From Boswellia sacra (lineage: Eukaryota; Streptophyta; Magnoliopsida; Sapindales; Burseraceae), in contig SNVD02016092.1 of the NCBI GenBank assembly GCA_013180625.2, positions 124,001 to 188,000 on the forward strand: a stretch of 64,000 nt of DNA. Reading direction: 5' to 3'. The translations under genes were made by a program, and so were the position numbers. Shown in pieces: positions 1-12,475 of the stretch. Within the stretch, counting starts at the first letter, position 1. Every line of letters starts with the position of its first letter. The notes under the pieces were generated by a model. The model had not been told where the DNA came from. It did no database searches and saw only the letters and a program-made list of their open reading frames with translations.

Positions 1-791
1 TTAATTTTTCTTAAATGTATATTGTTAGAATAAAAATATAAATAACCCTTAAAAATGAAAACAAAAAGAAAATATAAAAAAAAAGAAAAATCTGAAAAGA
101 GTGTTAAATAGAAGCACATGATAGATCCACAAAAATCCAGTCCACTAAACCCAATTCTCTCTCTTCATTTAAAGGGGGGTTTGACCCAAGATTGGTAAAC
201 AATTAATGAGACTCGAAACCCACTCTTAATCTAATCTAATCTAATCTCCTTTTGTTTTCTAATGTGATCAAGACTTAGAAACTTTTTCCTTTTAATAAAA
301 TCAAAATTCTACATTTTAATCAGATTATTTAATTAATGCTAACCAAGAAAATTTAAAGAAGTTGGTGAAGCCTCATTGCATAAAAGTCCAGCTGCTGCAC
401 TCTCAACAGGAGAAATCTAGAGAGAGAAAACACAATAGGAGCATTTTCATTTTCACATACTTGACTTGAGTTTTGAGTTTGAGACTGTGATAAACGTCTC
501 AACTGAGTTTAAAGTTTCTTTCTTTGTGTTGTTGTTGATGCTTGTGTAAGCTGTGAGTTGTAACTTCTGTTTTGGTCTTTGTTTGTTTCTTGGGTTTGTT
601 TGTTTGTTTGCATTTGAAGAGGTTAAAACAACAGAGCGAACTTCCACACAAACAAAAAAACAAACCGCAAAGTTCTCTCTTTTACTTGCTCCCTTTGTTG
701 GATCAAATCTCTTCTTCCTGATCTAAGACTCAAAATTGCTTCTTTCTGAGCTTCTGGGTGGTGGTGCCTTTATGTATCTGTGCTTGTGAAG
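1..791 (+). promoter_or_regulatory. Upstream region and 5' leader of the F-box/kelch gene
   Basis: AT-rich promoter DNA followed by a leader that is CT- and GT-rich. A weak TATA-like stretch (gcataaaa, 378-385) precedes a CT/GA-rich segment, so transcription may start near 400; this is inference. Short open frames here show no recognisable protein. Confidence 0.4.
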
Positions 792-3494
792 ATGGACCAC
801 CAGCAACAGCAGCGGCAGCAGCAGTCACCAAATGTTCTAAGAGGGTTTCGAGTTCAAGCTCCATTGGTAAGCTCTTCGTGCTCTTTTGCTTCTCCTTTAG
901 TCATTATCCTTGTTGGTTTTGTGAATTTCATGGCCAAGTTGCTTAATTTACTGTTAAATATCAAGCTTTGCAGGAATCTGGGGAACTTGCACATCCTTAG
1001 GTGCTTAAGTATTGGTTGGTTGTTAACTTCTTGTGCTGTTTGGTTCTTGGGTTTCTGTTTTAATGGTTTTTTTGGAGATACCCGGATGGGAAATGCTAGT
1101 CAACTCTGCAATTAGAGGATAACTTTGGAGACTTGATGATAATTTTAGGATGAGAATTATCTGGCAACGATTTATTATTATTATTATTAATTTAAATTAT
1201 TTTTTTTGGGTTGAACTTTAAGCTTCTTGAGGTTCTATATGTGCACAAATTTGGTCAAATGAGGCATCTCTCAGGATAATTTGGAATTTGGTTTAAGGAC
1301 TGTATAGGTGTATAGTAAGTTTGGTTGTTAAATCCTCGGTTTTGGGATTCTGATTTCTGTATATGAAGTGCTGCATTTTCTGTGCCCTCTTCAAAGTTGG
1401 AATTTGTTTATGTAGAGTTATTGAAATATTGATCTATTGCAGTTGTTTTCTAATTTTAGATGAGTGATATAGTTTATGTTTCTGGTTTTCAAGTTCAAAA
1501 GTTGGAGTGGTTTGGGGAGATTTGATTAATTTTGGTTTGATGGTAAATAAGCTAAAATACTGCAGAAAACCTAGAGAGAGTTATTTGTATTTTATGTTGG
1601 ATTTCTCATGCAAGGGATGATATTCTATTTCGTTTTCGTCCTTCGTATTTATGCTATTTCTAGCATCAGCTATTAGGCATATCTTCGGCTGCTTCTTTTA
1701 CTTTTCTGCTTTTGGTGCTAACAAAAGCAACATTATTTTGCTCGCAAACCATACATTCAGGAGCAAATTATTTAATATAAAGCTAAGTTTGCACTCAAAG
1801 TCAGGCCCTTTTTTTGGTTAAGATTCTGTCCCAAAAAAAAAAAAATCATTGAAGAAATCCACCTGCTTCCCGGCTATTAGTTATGTTTTTGTAGTTCAAT
1901 GCTATGTTAGAAAGAGTGATGAAGAATGAATAATACCTACACGCATCCCCTGCTAGTATAGGAGTCTTAATGCTATTACTTAATTCATGCAAATTGGCAT
2001 CATGAGTTAGAGGCCCAAGAAGAATCATTTTCATGTGGTTTGTAACTAATACCATCCGGAATGTGTGGGACAATGCTTGTAGGGAGAGATGGTGATTATC
2101 CAAATATCTGCTAAAGGAGCTTATAAACTACAGTGACATATTTAGTTGTTGGTTTTTCTTTTATGTTTCTTGCTCAACTGTATGACTACTATGGTGTGTA
2201 ACTCTTATTTAGGTCTTGTCTAACCTGGATGAATTTGCAGGTTGATTCTGTATCATGCTATTGCAAGGTAGATTCCGGACTAAAGACTGTTGCTGAAGCA
2301 AGGAAATTTGTCCCAGGATCAAAACTTTGCATCCAACCTGATATCAATCCTCATGCACATAAAAGTAAAAACTCACGCAGGGAGAGGAGCAGAGTCCAGC
2401 CACCACTCCTGCCTGGCCTTCCTGATGACCTTGCTATTGCATGTTTAATCCGAGTCCCTCGTGCTGAACATCGGAAACTTCGTCAGGTTTGTAAGAGATG
2501 GAGCCGCCTCCTAAATGGAAACTTCTTTTTTTCTCTGAGGAAAAGTCTGGGAATGGCTGAAGAGTGGGTTTATGTCTTCAAACGAGATCGTGATGGAAAG
2601 ATCTCATGGAATGCTTTTGATCCTGTGTATCAGCTCTGGCAACCACTTCCACCAGTTCCAAAAGAATATTCTGAGGCCCTAGGTTTCGGCTGTGCTGTTC
2701 TTAGTGGTTGCCACTTATACTTATTTGGAGGAAAAGATCCACTTAGAGGGTCCATGCGTCGGGTAATTTTCTACAGTGCCCGGACAAATAAATGGCATAG
2801 AGCTCCTGATATGCTTCGAAAACGTCATTTCTTTGGTTCTTGCGTTATTAATAACTGCCTTTATGTGGCGGGTGGGGAATGTGAAGGAATTCAAAGGACT
2901 CTCCGTTCTGCTGAAGTTTATGACCCAAACAAGGGTCGGTGGAGCTTTATCTCAGATATGAGCACAGCTATGGTGCCCTTTATAGGGGTTGTTTATGATG
3001 GAAAGTGGTTTCTAAAAGGTCTTGGGTCCCACCGTGAGGTTATGAGTGAAGCCTATGATCCTGAAACTAATGCCTGGACTCCAATCAGTGCTGGTATGGT
3101 TGCAGGTTGGCGAAACCCTAGTATCTCATTAAATGGGCGGCTTTATGCTTTGGATTGCCGGGATGGGTGCAAGTTAAGAGTTTATGATGGAGCTACAGAT
3201 TCATGGAGCAGATTTATAGATAGCAAGCTCCATATGGGGAGCTCTCGTGCCCTGGAGGCTGCTGCACTCGTTCCGCTGAATGGAAAGCTTTGCATCATTC
3301 GTAACAACATGAGCATTAGTCTGGTTGATGTTTCTAGTCCTAACAAACAAGTTGAGACTAACCCTCACCTATGGGAAAATATTTCTGGGAAAAGTGGCCA
3401 TCTCAGGACTCTTGTCACAAATATATGGTCTAGCATAGCAGGCCGAAGTGGCTTGAGAAGTCATATCGTGCACTGTCAGGTGCTTCAAGCATGA
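792..3494 (+). CDS. SAGL1: F-box/kelch-repeat protein, SAGL1 (At1g55270) type
   Basis: Two exons, 792-866 and 2241-3494, joined in phase 0 across a 1374-base intron (GTAAGC donor, TTTGCAG acceptor), giving 442 residues. The short first exon encodes a Gln-rich N-terminus (MDHQQQQRQQQ) ending in FRVQAPL, which joins directly to VDSVSCYCKVDSGLKT, as in Arabidopsis At1g55270. The F-box lies at about residues 80-125 (LPGLPDDLAIACLIRVPRAE) and kelch repeats fill about 130-400, with typical YLFGGKD, YVAGGE and AEVYDPNKGRW motifs. The C-terminus SHIVHCQVLQA is the family ending. Members are substrate receptors of SCF ubiquitin ligases; Arabidopsis SAGL1 is reported to limit phenylpropanoid enzymes and cuticular wax production. 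The ATG at 792 is chosen because it keeps the exon junction and N-terminal match; an upstream in-frame GTG is not a plausible start. No breaks are seen, so the gene looks functional. Confidence 0.93.
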
Positions 3495-4422
3495 GGACTA
3501 GAATTGATTTTGTTTACGCTTACCAAAGCATTCTTGTATTTCCATCACTTTGTGGTGATAGATTTTCATATTTGCAGTTCATCTATTTGGCAATTCTGCA
3601 TTTGGTGAACCAGAAAGCTGCATATACCCTCAGTTAGTGCTCTGTTCTTACTTAGAGTTTTTTGTGAACATTGAATCAACAGTGTTATTCCTTGGGAGTT
3701 GAATTTGATGTTCACTCAAATTGAGGCTTGACAAAGTGAGAATGATGAATGGTCTTGTGGGTGTTTTTGAGAAGCTGACAAGAATCCGGAAGGTGAAATT
3801 CTCATCCACATTTCGGGTGAGAGCCAATATGGTAACCGGTGGCGCTTTTTATCTTTTAAATCTGTATTTAGCTGGCAAGGTTGATTCCCTGTTGATTTCA
3901 GCAATAGAATTAGAAGGCCATTTCTTTAAATTCATAAGAGAGAGCAGATACATGTAAATCTTTTCCAATTTGGTTTAGGGCCGAGTCTGTCTTCTTGGGA
4001 GATCTTATCTTAGTTGTATGTAGTCTTTGAGATGCTTTGTGAATGTACATGGGTTATTTATTTAAGATGAGTCAATATATACTTTAGATTGTGTCTCGGT
4101 GGTGGCTATGGAAATGTTGCTGGCTTGCTGCTTTGTTCCTAAATTGATTCTAATAAGCAGCATGGATACTTGCATTTGTATTTATCAGGAAAGAAATTGT
4201 GCAACTTTAGATGTTGCTACTGGTAACATCTATGATTCAGGATGAAGCACCATGTAGATTGATCATTGTCTGTACATTATTGGGTTGGTGATTACGTTTG
4301 GTTTAATTGAAGATCAGCCATCATGTACATGTTACTACTGCATTCCATAACCATTTATTGTGAAACAATACCAATATAAATACAGTGCTATTTTGCAAAC
4401 CAGAATCATAAAATTCAAGGCT
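3495..4422. other. 3' flank of the F-box/kelch gene, no further gene seen
   Basis: T-rich sequence that must hold the 3' UTR and poly(A) signals. A 78-codon open frame at 3721-3957 has no recognisable domain. Confidence 0.4.
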
Positions 4423-4754
4423 TCAAACTCCTCTGGCTATCATCTGCTGGAAACGTTTGAAGGACTCTCCCTCTGAATCCTGGGTTGAGTGAGGAAGTTT
4501 TTAATGAAAGCATTAGCCAGTGCATTGATGTCAACCTCGTCGTCCTCCACAATCAACCCCTTTGTCATCCTTTCTCCTCTTTTTGTATTACTTGTCTTCT
4601 TGTCATTCATCTCATGTCTACTCTGCATAGAAACCTCTGTATTTTGCTCCGTATGAGATGCTTGGTTGATCAACTTTTCAGGTAGGATGGTTACTTGATG
4701 TTGAGTTTCTAGCTTTGAGAAAAGTGATTGTTTACTTAAGATGGTCTTTGTCAT
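4423..4754 (-). pseudogene. DUF761-type small protein gene, frameshifted copy
   Basis: Read from 4754, the frame gives 104 residues, with VDINALANAFIKNF matching the start of the DUF761 motif that closes many small plant proteins. After IQRE the frame leaves the family. In the neighbouring copy at 5837-6073 the same place reads IQREESFKRYREM; here one base is missing near 4471-4474, so the reading runs into a stop at 4440. The next frame still carries the family ending down to a stop at 4423. DUF761 proteins have no settled biochemical function. The N-terminal region (residues 1-60) is Gln/Thr/Lys-rich without signal peptide or membrane segment. It could still be expressed with an altered tail, but the hit falls in the only conserved part. 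Confidence 0.6.
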
Positions 4755-5836
4755 GACAAACCAAACATCAAAACCTGTATTTTTAGGGATGTTCCCAACT
4801 TAGAAGTATGAGATTTGCCTGCTTAAAAGCAAAAGAAACCACAAAGGAAGCTATTGGAGAGTGCTAAGATTTGCTGGTTAATCATAGCTGACAAGCGACC
4901 CGTTGATGGTGAAGCTTAAAAGAAATGTTAACAGAGTGCCTTAATTTATTGGCAACTTGTTGAAAAGGAGGTTTGCTTTCTTTCTCAAAGGACCTGTTGT
5001 GACATGTTCCATATAACATGATTGCCCAAATTGCTGCATAAAATATCTTGATTCCAATGAGATGATAAAGACATAAAAATTAACCCCATTCATTTGTTGC
5101 TTCTGAAGTATCTTTACATCACTATGCCCTCTCTTTCATTGTGGTGATGAACAACTTTCAGATGCTTTCTTAGTTATAAAAAATTGGGAAAGGGGATCCA
5201 GTCTTTTATCATATAACTAGCAACCAATTAATTCCTAAAGCATGGAACAGATTTTAGCTCCTGGCCGATAGGAGTTATCTTTGCCACGTTTCTGTTTATG
5301 TCCTGCCTCTACAACTATGAATGATGTGCTTTTGTTTACGAATTTTGAGTTTTTATTTCTAAGATCAACTTGGAAAATAAATTACTGAAATTAGAAGTAT
5401 GATGTTTAAATGAATGATACTTGCTTGTCATTGATTTCTGAAAATGATATTCTGAACATGATTTCAAGAATATGCTATTTGAAAAATCCTGAAAATGAAA
5501 ACAAGAACTTCCCTTTGCTTATGGATTATTTGGAACACTGAAAGACTCTCAAATTAGAGATGAACTAAAAACTCAGGAATTCTTTGGCAATCGTTCAAAC
5601 TATTAGATGCTATTGCTCCTGGTAAATTCAGAACAGAACTCTCAAAATGTGGTTTTCAGGGAAACTTTTTGCAAATTTTCACATCATTATCACCATCATC
5701 ACTATTTCCTAAAGGAGAAAAGAAAATTTGATTATCAAAAGAACCGTCAAATACATATAGCTATTGTATTCCATAACACTTTATTCTTAATTCTGAAACA
5801 ATATAAAGGATCCAGAGATGCATGATGATTCAAAGT

Positions 5837-6073
5837 TCAGACTCCTCGGGCGAGCATCTCCCGATAACGTTTGAAGGACTCTTCCCTCTGAATCTTCAAG
5901 TTTTTCCGGAAGTTTTTAATAAAAGCATCAGCTTGTGCATTGATATCTACCTTTCCATCCTCCACAAGAATCAACCGCCTCATCGTACTCGTGTTCCTCT
6001 CAGTATAACTTTTCTTCTTGTTGTCATTCATCTCTTGACTATCTTGAATGCGAATCTCTCTGCAATGCTCCAT
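5837..6073 (-). CDS. Small DUF761-domain protein, intact copy
   Basis: 78 residues. The C-terminal half, VDINAQADAFIKNFRKNLKI through QREESFKRYREMLARGV, is the DUF761 motif in full, with the usual terminal Arg-Gly-Val. The N-terminus is short and polar (EMNDNKKK, shared with the other copy as EMNDKK). It lies 1.1 kb from the frameshifted paralogue in the same orientation, so the two arose by tandem duplication. Upstream DNA still resembles the longer N-terminus of the other copy but contains stop codons, so this gene either starts at 6073 or has lost its front end. Function unknown. Length is at the low end for the family; expression would have to be shown. Confidence 0.55.
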   Translation of the reverse strand: MEHCREIRIQDSQEMNDNKKKSYTERNTSTMRRLILVEDGKVDINAQADAFIKNFRKNLKIQREESFKRYREMLARGV

Positions 6074-9000
6074 ACTAGCAGCTTAGTCTATGAAGCTTTT
6101 GGCTATGAAGGTACTCGATTTTGATATTCTAGCCTGGGGATGTACTTGTTTGTGATGGTAACAAAACATCTCAACACTTTATTTATAGGTCACTTCAAAT
6201 ATTACAAGCATGTGTTTAGCGTGCATAAAAGCAGAGGAATCAGCAAAGAAGCTACAGGGTGCCAAGACTTGTTTAAAGTTAACTAAAGGTGAAAAATCTT
6301 TCAGTGGGGAAGCTTGAAAGAAATGTTGAATACATTAATATTCAGAGGCATCTTTCTGAAAGGTAATTTTAGAATTTTTTAAGGATTTCTCCTCCATTTC
6401 AAAAAGAGCTGCTACAATTTTGATCATTTAATGCTTGGATTCTGATGTAATGACAAGGTTATTAATAGCGGATCATCACCATCTTATTCTTCAAATTGGA
6501 TTGTTTTGATTTGTTTGTTAGTCAGGGAGACTGCAATATAATATAAAAATGCTTTCCACATTGTGATGATTAAGTAGGTTAAATGTAGCCAAATTTGACA
6601 GAAAGGCTAGATCATGAACATCCAAACATTACAAACAAGCATATGAGTGGTCATAGATACAAACGAGGCCACCTGTTCCATGCTGATCATATACAAATGC
6701 TGATGCATGAAATTCGCCTAACGTGCATCTTAATCCTTTCATTAAAAAAATGTCTGGAGTTGAGAAGCAGGCTAGAAGGCTCTATAAGACTTCAGACAAA
6801 TCCTCTCGACTCAATTCTAATCAAAAGATTGTTACAATAGCCAAAGTGTGAAGCTCCGGTTTACATATTCTTGTTCGGAATTGACTTCATTATGATTAGT
6901 TTGCATTTCGAGTTGCTTAATAGAAAGAAAGATTATGATATGAAAAAGAAACAATAATATTCTGCCAGTGTCAAGAAATGTCCTGTTGCCAGGATAGCAA
7001 CGGCAAGTGTTGTATCTGGCTTTTGTGTTTCAATAAATCCCGTATCTATTTCACACAGCTCATGTTTTGCCTAAAAAGTCATAGTTTCCTAATTAAATTT
7101 TACAAAAATCAACATAGATACCCGACTTATCGAATTCTGTTAAGGCATTTGCCAAAGCAAAAGGATAAATTTGTAAAAACAAAGAGCTTAACACTCTGTT
7201 AATGACTTCCATCAAACCATTTTTGTTTCTCTTGTAATAAACGGTCCGATAAAGTCTGTTAAGAAGGTATTTTTGATTGCTTATATTTCAATTGGTTATC
7301 AAAAGGTTAGAAGTCAATGAAGAAAGCGAAGAAATTGATTGATTGATTGATTTATTTATTTGTTTAAAGCTGCTTTCTGCATAAACACGAGGATGCTCAG
7401 TGAAACTCATCAATTTCACACTGACAGATGAAGGAAAATTTGAGACTGTAAAATGCAAGCACAATTTGGAAAAATAAAAAGGGGCAAAAAGAAAATGTTT
7501 TTACAACTGCAACGCTTTATTATTACACATAAAACAGATAACATAAAATATATACACAATAAATCCAAGATGATCTTTTCATTCCAAGATCATCAATACT
7601 TTTGTAGTCATCAATACATTACATCATCAATAAAACATCATCAATCCACACTATGAAATTCTTCTATATTGATGTGCCTCCGGTGCCCAATGGTACAAAT
7701 GTCCATGGAAAGCTTCAGCCTGCAAAGCATCAAGGCATCTCAATGAACCTTCCAGAGAATATGATATGTTCAAATTTACCAGTTACAATCTGTCCAGCAG
7801 ATGTGGACTTAAATTTGAACTCTGAACTCGATTGAGACTCCAGCTACTATAAAGTGATTGCAGGAATTTACTATTCCAATCCCTATGTGCCACTGCATTA
7901 GGATAAATTCTCTACTGAAACAATGCCCCTAAGCATACGAATATTTCTCATTACACAATCTAAAACATTCTGATTCCTTTTATAACAAATTCTCCCCAAT
8001 ATGCAATCTAAACATGCTTGTTTAAGAAATACCTCAGATGGTGTTGTTTCCAGAACAAGCTCACCATCGTCAAACTTATATTACTTGAAAACCCTATTGT
8101 AAATTCCTCCGAGTTTGATGTGAAATATTGAAGGAAAACAAAAGGTTCTAAAGAATTATTCCTTTAAAGTTGTTCCAAAGACTTCTAAAGAAGCAAACAA
8201 ATTTGAAATATTTCCAGCGCCACTGCTTATCTATATAAAGCAGTCAACAGGGAGAAATGGCATCAGAAGTCTGGATAAATGCCACCTATTTAGAAGACTA
8301 AAAGCTGCAGTAGTCAGTGATAGAGTCAAAATCTAGTACTATACTAGGAGACAATATTTTAAATTAAAGTAATTCTATGTATACAACCATTTCCACAACA
8401 TAAACCACACAACCGGAGACGACATAATATCATCAGCTGAGCAAAAATAAAAAATAAATAAGATTTTAAAGTAACTACTCATCCAACGAGATTGTGACAC
8501 CTCAGATTGTACAGACAATGTTGTATGAAGTGATTGTATATGTGGCTTTATTGCTTTTGATTATTGACAGTGAAAATATTTCTCCTTTTTTAGACTCAAA
8601 GGCAAGTTGAGCCTCCTGGAACGTGTCCAATTCTGGCATACCAGAGTCCTAGATTTCAACATGGATATGCACAAGCATGAATATTCAGGTTAGCTAGCCA
8701 AAACTGTAAGGAGGAGAGACTATGTGGAGTTGGAAAAGGGGCAATCTTGTATAATACCTCCATGGGCAATCTTGTATAATACCTCCATTCTTAAGTGCCT
8801 AGAAAGAACCCATATATACACAAGCATTAATGGATTTCTGTGTACAAATCTCTAGATGGAAGCATGTAGGAACATGCAGAATGAACATTTGCTAGCCTCA
8901 AACTATGCTTATATCCTCATCCAAGAACAAGGAATTAAGGCTATAAAACCTGAAAATTTGAAAATTATTACGCTTTATGATTTAACAAGGAAAGGGTATT

Positions 9001-9084
9001 TTAGAGAACATTAGAAAATCAGAGAATCCATATTTTAGGATTTATCATGTGACCTATTAACCAAATTTAAGTTGTATAAGAAAG
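6074..9084. other. Intergenic stretch without recognisable gene
   Basis: Mostly AT-rich non-coding sequence. A 25-base direct duplication (gggcaatcttgtataatacc then tccat) lies at about 8736-8785. Short open frames at 6595-7202 and 7453-7835 show no domain or family signature. Confidence 0.4.
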
Positions 9085-9870
9085 CAATGGTTTTAAATCC
9101 TGATTAATTATATTAAGATTATTCTTATAAGGTCTCTATAAACACTTTTTAGGACTTAATTGTTAGGATTTAATAAAGATTGTTTTGAAATTACGTTTTT
9201 TCAAAAGCCCTAAGGAGATCGAATATGTTTCTATGAAAAACCATGAAAAAACATAAAACAAAACTTTCTCAATGAAACAAATTTTATAAGAACACTTGAC
9301 ATATCTATTTTAACCTATTAAAAGATCAGGTTTAGAATTAAAACAAAATAAAACTCATAAGTTTTGTAATAGTGATACCCATCCTAAAATTTATCCCATA
9401 ATCATTAATCCCAAATGACATTACATGAATTTAACACTACTAGACCATTCATTACATCATAAAACTATCAAATTGGTAATTCATTAACTAAATACACATT
9501 ATTTCCGATACAAAATTTGAGATAGAATTTAGGATGAGCATAATTATTGATTTTGTAATAGCCTATTATTAGAAAAACAGCCTCTGCAAAATCCTAGTTT
9601 CTAACCACCTAAACTATAAAAGTTGATTGAATAACCAGAAAATTTATCTCTACAACTTCAAACATGAAAACAAAACCTTTGATCTCCTTAGGGCTTCCCA
9701 AAAGAATGTAATTCCAAAATAATCTCTTAAGCCCTAACATAGATTTGGCAACCATAAAAACTTATATCTAGTACTTAAACATGGAATAATCTCTTAACCC
9801 CTAATAACTGTATTTAGAGACCTTCACAAGACTAATCCTAATATGCTTAGTATTTAAACACATTCTTTTC
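9085..9870. repeat. Foldback (inverted-repeat) element, MITE-like
   Basis: The arm at about 9085-9235 (with aagccctaaggagatc near 9208) recurs inverted and diverged at about 9665-9870 (gatctccttagggctt). Further matched blocks include aaggtctctataaa on the left against a tttagagacctt block on the right. The arms flank about 420 bases of AT-rich centre. No open frame is present. I could not fix exact ends or a target duplication, so the class is open. Confidence 0.5.
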
Positions 9871-10685
9871 CTTGCCACCTGAATTAGGAATATAACTCTC
9901 CCAACAAAATCAAACTTATTAATAAGCCAAAAAGTTTGAGTGATGGATTTTTGTTTGAAACTTATTTGTAAGTCATAAGCTGATGCTTTGATAAGAAAAA
10001 TTTACCTCTCGACAACGCAGGGTCTAGGGCACGATAAAGGGAGTGCTAGTTTCTGATATGATAATTCAGAATTTCATGGTGGAACTAACTAGCATTTAAT
10101 GCCAGAGGGCTTTTGATTAGATTGGAGAAGGTTATTGAGTATCAGTTTTGCTTAGTACAATTCCCAACAGAGACAGTCAAATTTTTACAAGATAATGAAA
10201 ATAAAGAGCTTTCTCCGGTGATTATGTAAAACAATGAGTTGGGTTAATGATTAGATCACATATACAATTTTTACAAAGAACATCATAGTGCTTCATTCCA
10301 CCATGCTTGAACAATGAGGTTCATCAAACTCTCTCTCTCTCTCTCTCTCCCCCTCTCTCCCTCCCTCTTGGATACATTAATTTTGTTAAACACAATACAC
10401 ATAGTTGACTAGAACAATTGTTCCCATATAATTATTTCCCATTTGTGCATCCTCAAACCATATTCCACCAAGAACAAGAAAGTCTTGGCCTTTCAATTGC
10501 AAGTTTGATAATCCTAACATAATGTAAACATTAAAAAGAAGCTAATTATAAAAGCCAAATATTTGAAACAATTCATAACTTTTGTTACACATAAAAATGA
10601 ATATTGGCCCTTAATAGAAAAACCCAGAATCAAAAACTTAAACTTTCTAAAGAATCAACAATAAAGATGAAATTTTTTTACCTCT
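9871..10685. other. Intergenic stretch with a CT microsatellite
   Basis: No gene seen. A pure CT tract grading into C-rich sequence occupies 10329-10367. Confidence 0.5.
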
Positions 10686-11210
10686 TCACACGGAAGCAAC
10701 GTCACTCCTGTAAGAAGCTTTTCTCTTACAAACAGGAACATCTTCAAACTGCTTGGCGGGTAAATCCTCAGACAAAGAGCCAACAAAGAACCTGACCATA
10801 TCAGACCCTTTAACCTTCTCCATCCCAGTCACCGGCAGCCAAAGAAACAATTTTTTCGCCTGAATTCCAGACACGTCACTTACAGCTCCATAGCTCAACT
10901 TCCCTTTAATCTTCTTGTCATAGTAAACCAGCTGGTCGAAGTCAACGTAGCACGTGCTCGTCAGCTCGATGGAAAAGGAGCCGGTGTCGTTGGCAAGGCT
11001 GTAGGACTTCACGTTGCCGGGAAGGATGCCCTTTGGGAGGCCATACAAGGGCAGGAGGTCGTGGACGTCCGCCACAGGGCTGAGAGGGTGAGATGGACGG
11101 CGGTGATCCAGGGAGGGGTTGGTGATGGAGAATGTGAGGCGGGTATTTGATAGGAAAATGAGAGAGAAAAGGTAGAGAGAGATTAAGGTAAGAAGAGAAG
11201 CGGACGCCAT
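10686..11210 (-). CDS. DUF538 family secreted protein, single exon
   Basis: 174 residues. A hydrophobic N-terminus (about residues 1-28, LLTLISLYLFSLIFL) looks like a signal peptide. The DUF538 core follows: DLLPLYGLPKGILPGNVKSY, then ELTSTCYVDFDQLVYYDKKI, KGKLSYGAVSDVSGIQAKKL and LFLWLPVTGM, with the typical single Cys of TCYV and a late PVCK. Members are plant-specific, stress-induced proteins with a fold compared to bactericidal/permeability-increasing proteins; the biochemical role is unsettled. The gene lacks the intron of the second DUF538 gene at 14168-16091 and belongs to the branch ending soon after PVCK. The start at 11210 is the only Met before the signal peptide. The reading frame is intact. 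Confidence 0.9.
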   Translation of the reverse strand: MASASLLTLISLYLFSLIFLSNTRLTFSITNPSLDHRRPSHPLSPVADVHDLLPLYGLPKGILPGNVKSYSLANDTGSFSIELTSTCYVDFDQLVYYDKKIKGKLSYGAVSDVSGIQAKKLFLWLPVTGMEKVKGSDMVRFFVGSLSEDLPAKQFEDVPVCKRKASYRSDVASV

Positions 11211-12437
11211 TGATGATGGAAAGGAGAACCAGAGAGAAGATGAGAATGAGGTGACTGAAAAGTCAAGTGACAGGTCGTAATTAAAAGTGGTAGGGGAGGG
11301 TAAAATGGTAATATGAAGTTTGCTTTGATGAATTTACAATAGAATTGGAGTAGAGTTTGATGACTTCAGGTTGGCGATGTTGTTGAACCGGTCGTTCGGA
11401 AGTGTTGCGTCATGGCTGGGATATGGTAATTCGAAGGGACAATGGAGGGCAATATTGGAAGAAAATTTTAAATTTTGTATGCGTGATGATTTGTCGATTT
11501 GTCGATTTGTTGAGGAGGATGGACCCCGGAACAAGCATAACATTATTTTATATCGTATTATTTAAATATGTGTTATACATTATTTACTGAAAAAATAAAG
11601 TAAATCAAAATTCAAATTAATAAAAAAAAATTTCTATCCTCTCCTAGCACAAAATCCAATTTTTTGGGATTACATTAATACTATAATTCATTTTTCACTC
11701 TCAAAAAATAGAATTCCTGGTGAATTCGATATGAAAATGACAAATTTTTATAATAAGATATTTATAAAGTTCTTATAAAATTTTTAGATTTCATTTTATT
11801 GTTTCTAACATTCTCAATCATAACAATGTAGGAGAAATTTTGGGATCTAAGTACATTTTCATATAGATTGATGGTTAATCAAATTTAATAGAGTGAAGGC
11901 AGGGTGACAAACTTAATATTATCAAGAAACTGCATATAAACAATAATAATTGATTTAATTAAAGAAAATAACTTTGTATTTTACCTTGATATTATATAAA
12001 ACGTAAGTTTCAAAAAGTTAATAATTTACTTCTAACATTCAAAAGTTATCAAAGATATTTTATTAATAAATTTCGTCAAGCTATTTACCTGTAAAGAAAT
12101 GTGAAAGTTGTGTAGTAAATAGCTTAACCATCACATACCAAATTTCATCCAACCTTTTTTATTTTTCACTAAATAAAAGATCTGCTAAATTTGGTTAATG
12201 AGCTTTGAAAAAATGATAGAAAATATAATTATTATGAATAGTCACTTTACACCTAATGTTATAAAGAAAAAATTGATATAAAATAAAATTAAAAAATAAA
12301 TATTATTTTTGTTTTAAATATTAATATAGAATTAAATTAGGATTAAAAAATTGGCAATAAATAATATTAATTAAAAGAAAGAAAACCTAGTATTAGTAGT
12401 CGGCTGCTCTCTGGTGGGGACGGTAGAGAGGGCCTTG
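11211..12437. other. Intergenic, AT-rich
   Basis: Holds the upstream side of the DUF538 gene and then plain AT-rich DNA. Overlapping short open frames near 11334-11590 on both strands look like chance. Confidence 0.4.
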
Positions 12438-12443
12438 TATAAA
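12438..12443 (+). promoter_or_regulatory. TATA box candidate for the Brf1-like ORF
   Basis: tataaa only about 33 bases before the ATG at 12476. Used as a standard TATA box it would give a leader of only a few bases, so the site may be fortuitous or initiation may be elsewhere. Confidence 0.35.
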
Positions 12444-12475
12444 GGCGCCAATTCGTTTCCAAAAGACAAAGCGTG

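Noticed and set aside
7453..7835. Possible small gene or 3' end of a minus-strand gene
   Set aside because: Sequence is less AT-rich near 7660-7840 but no frame stays open or matches a family.
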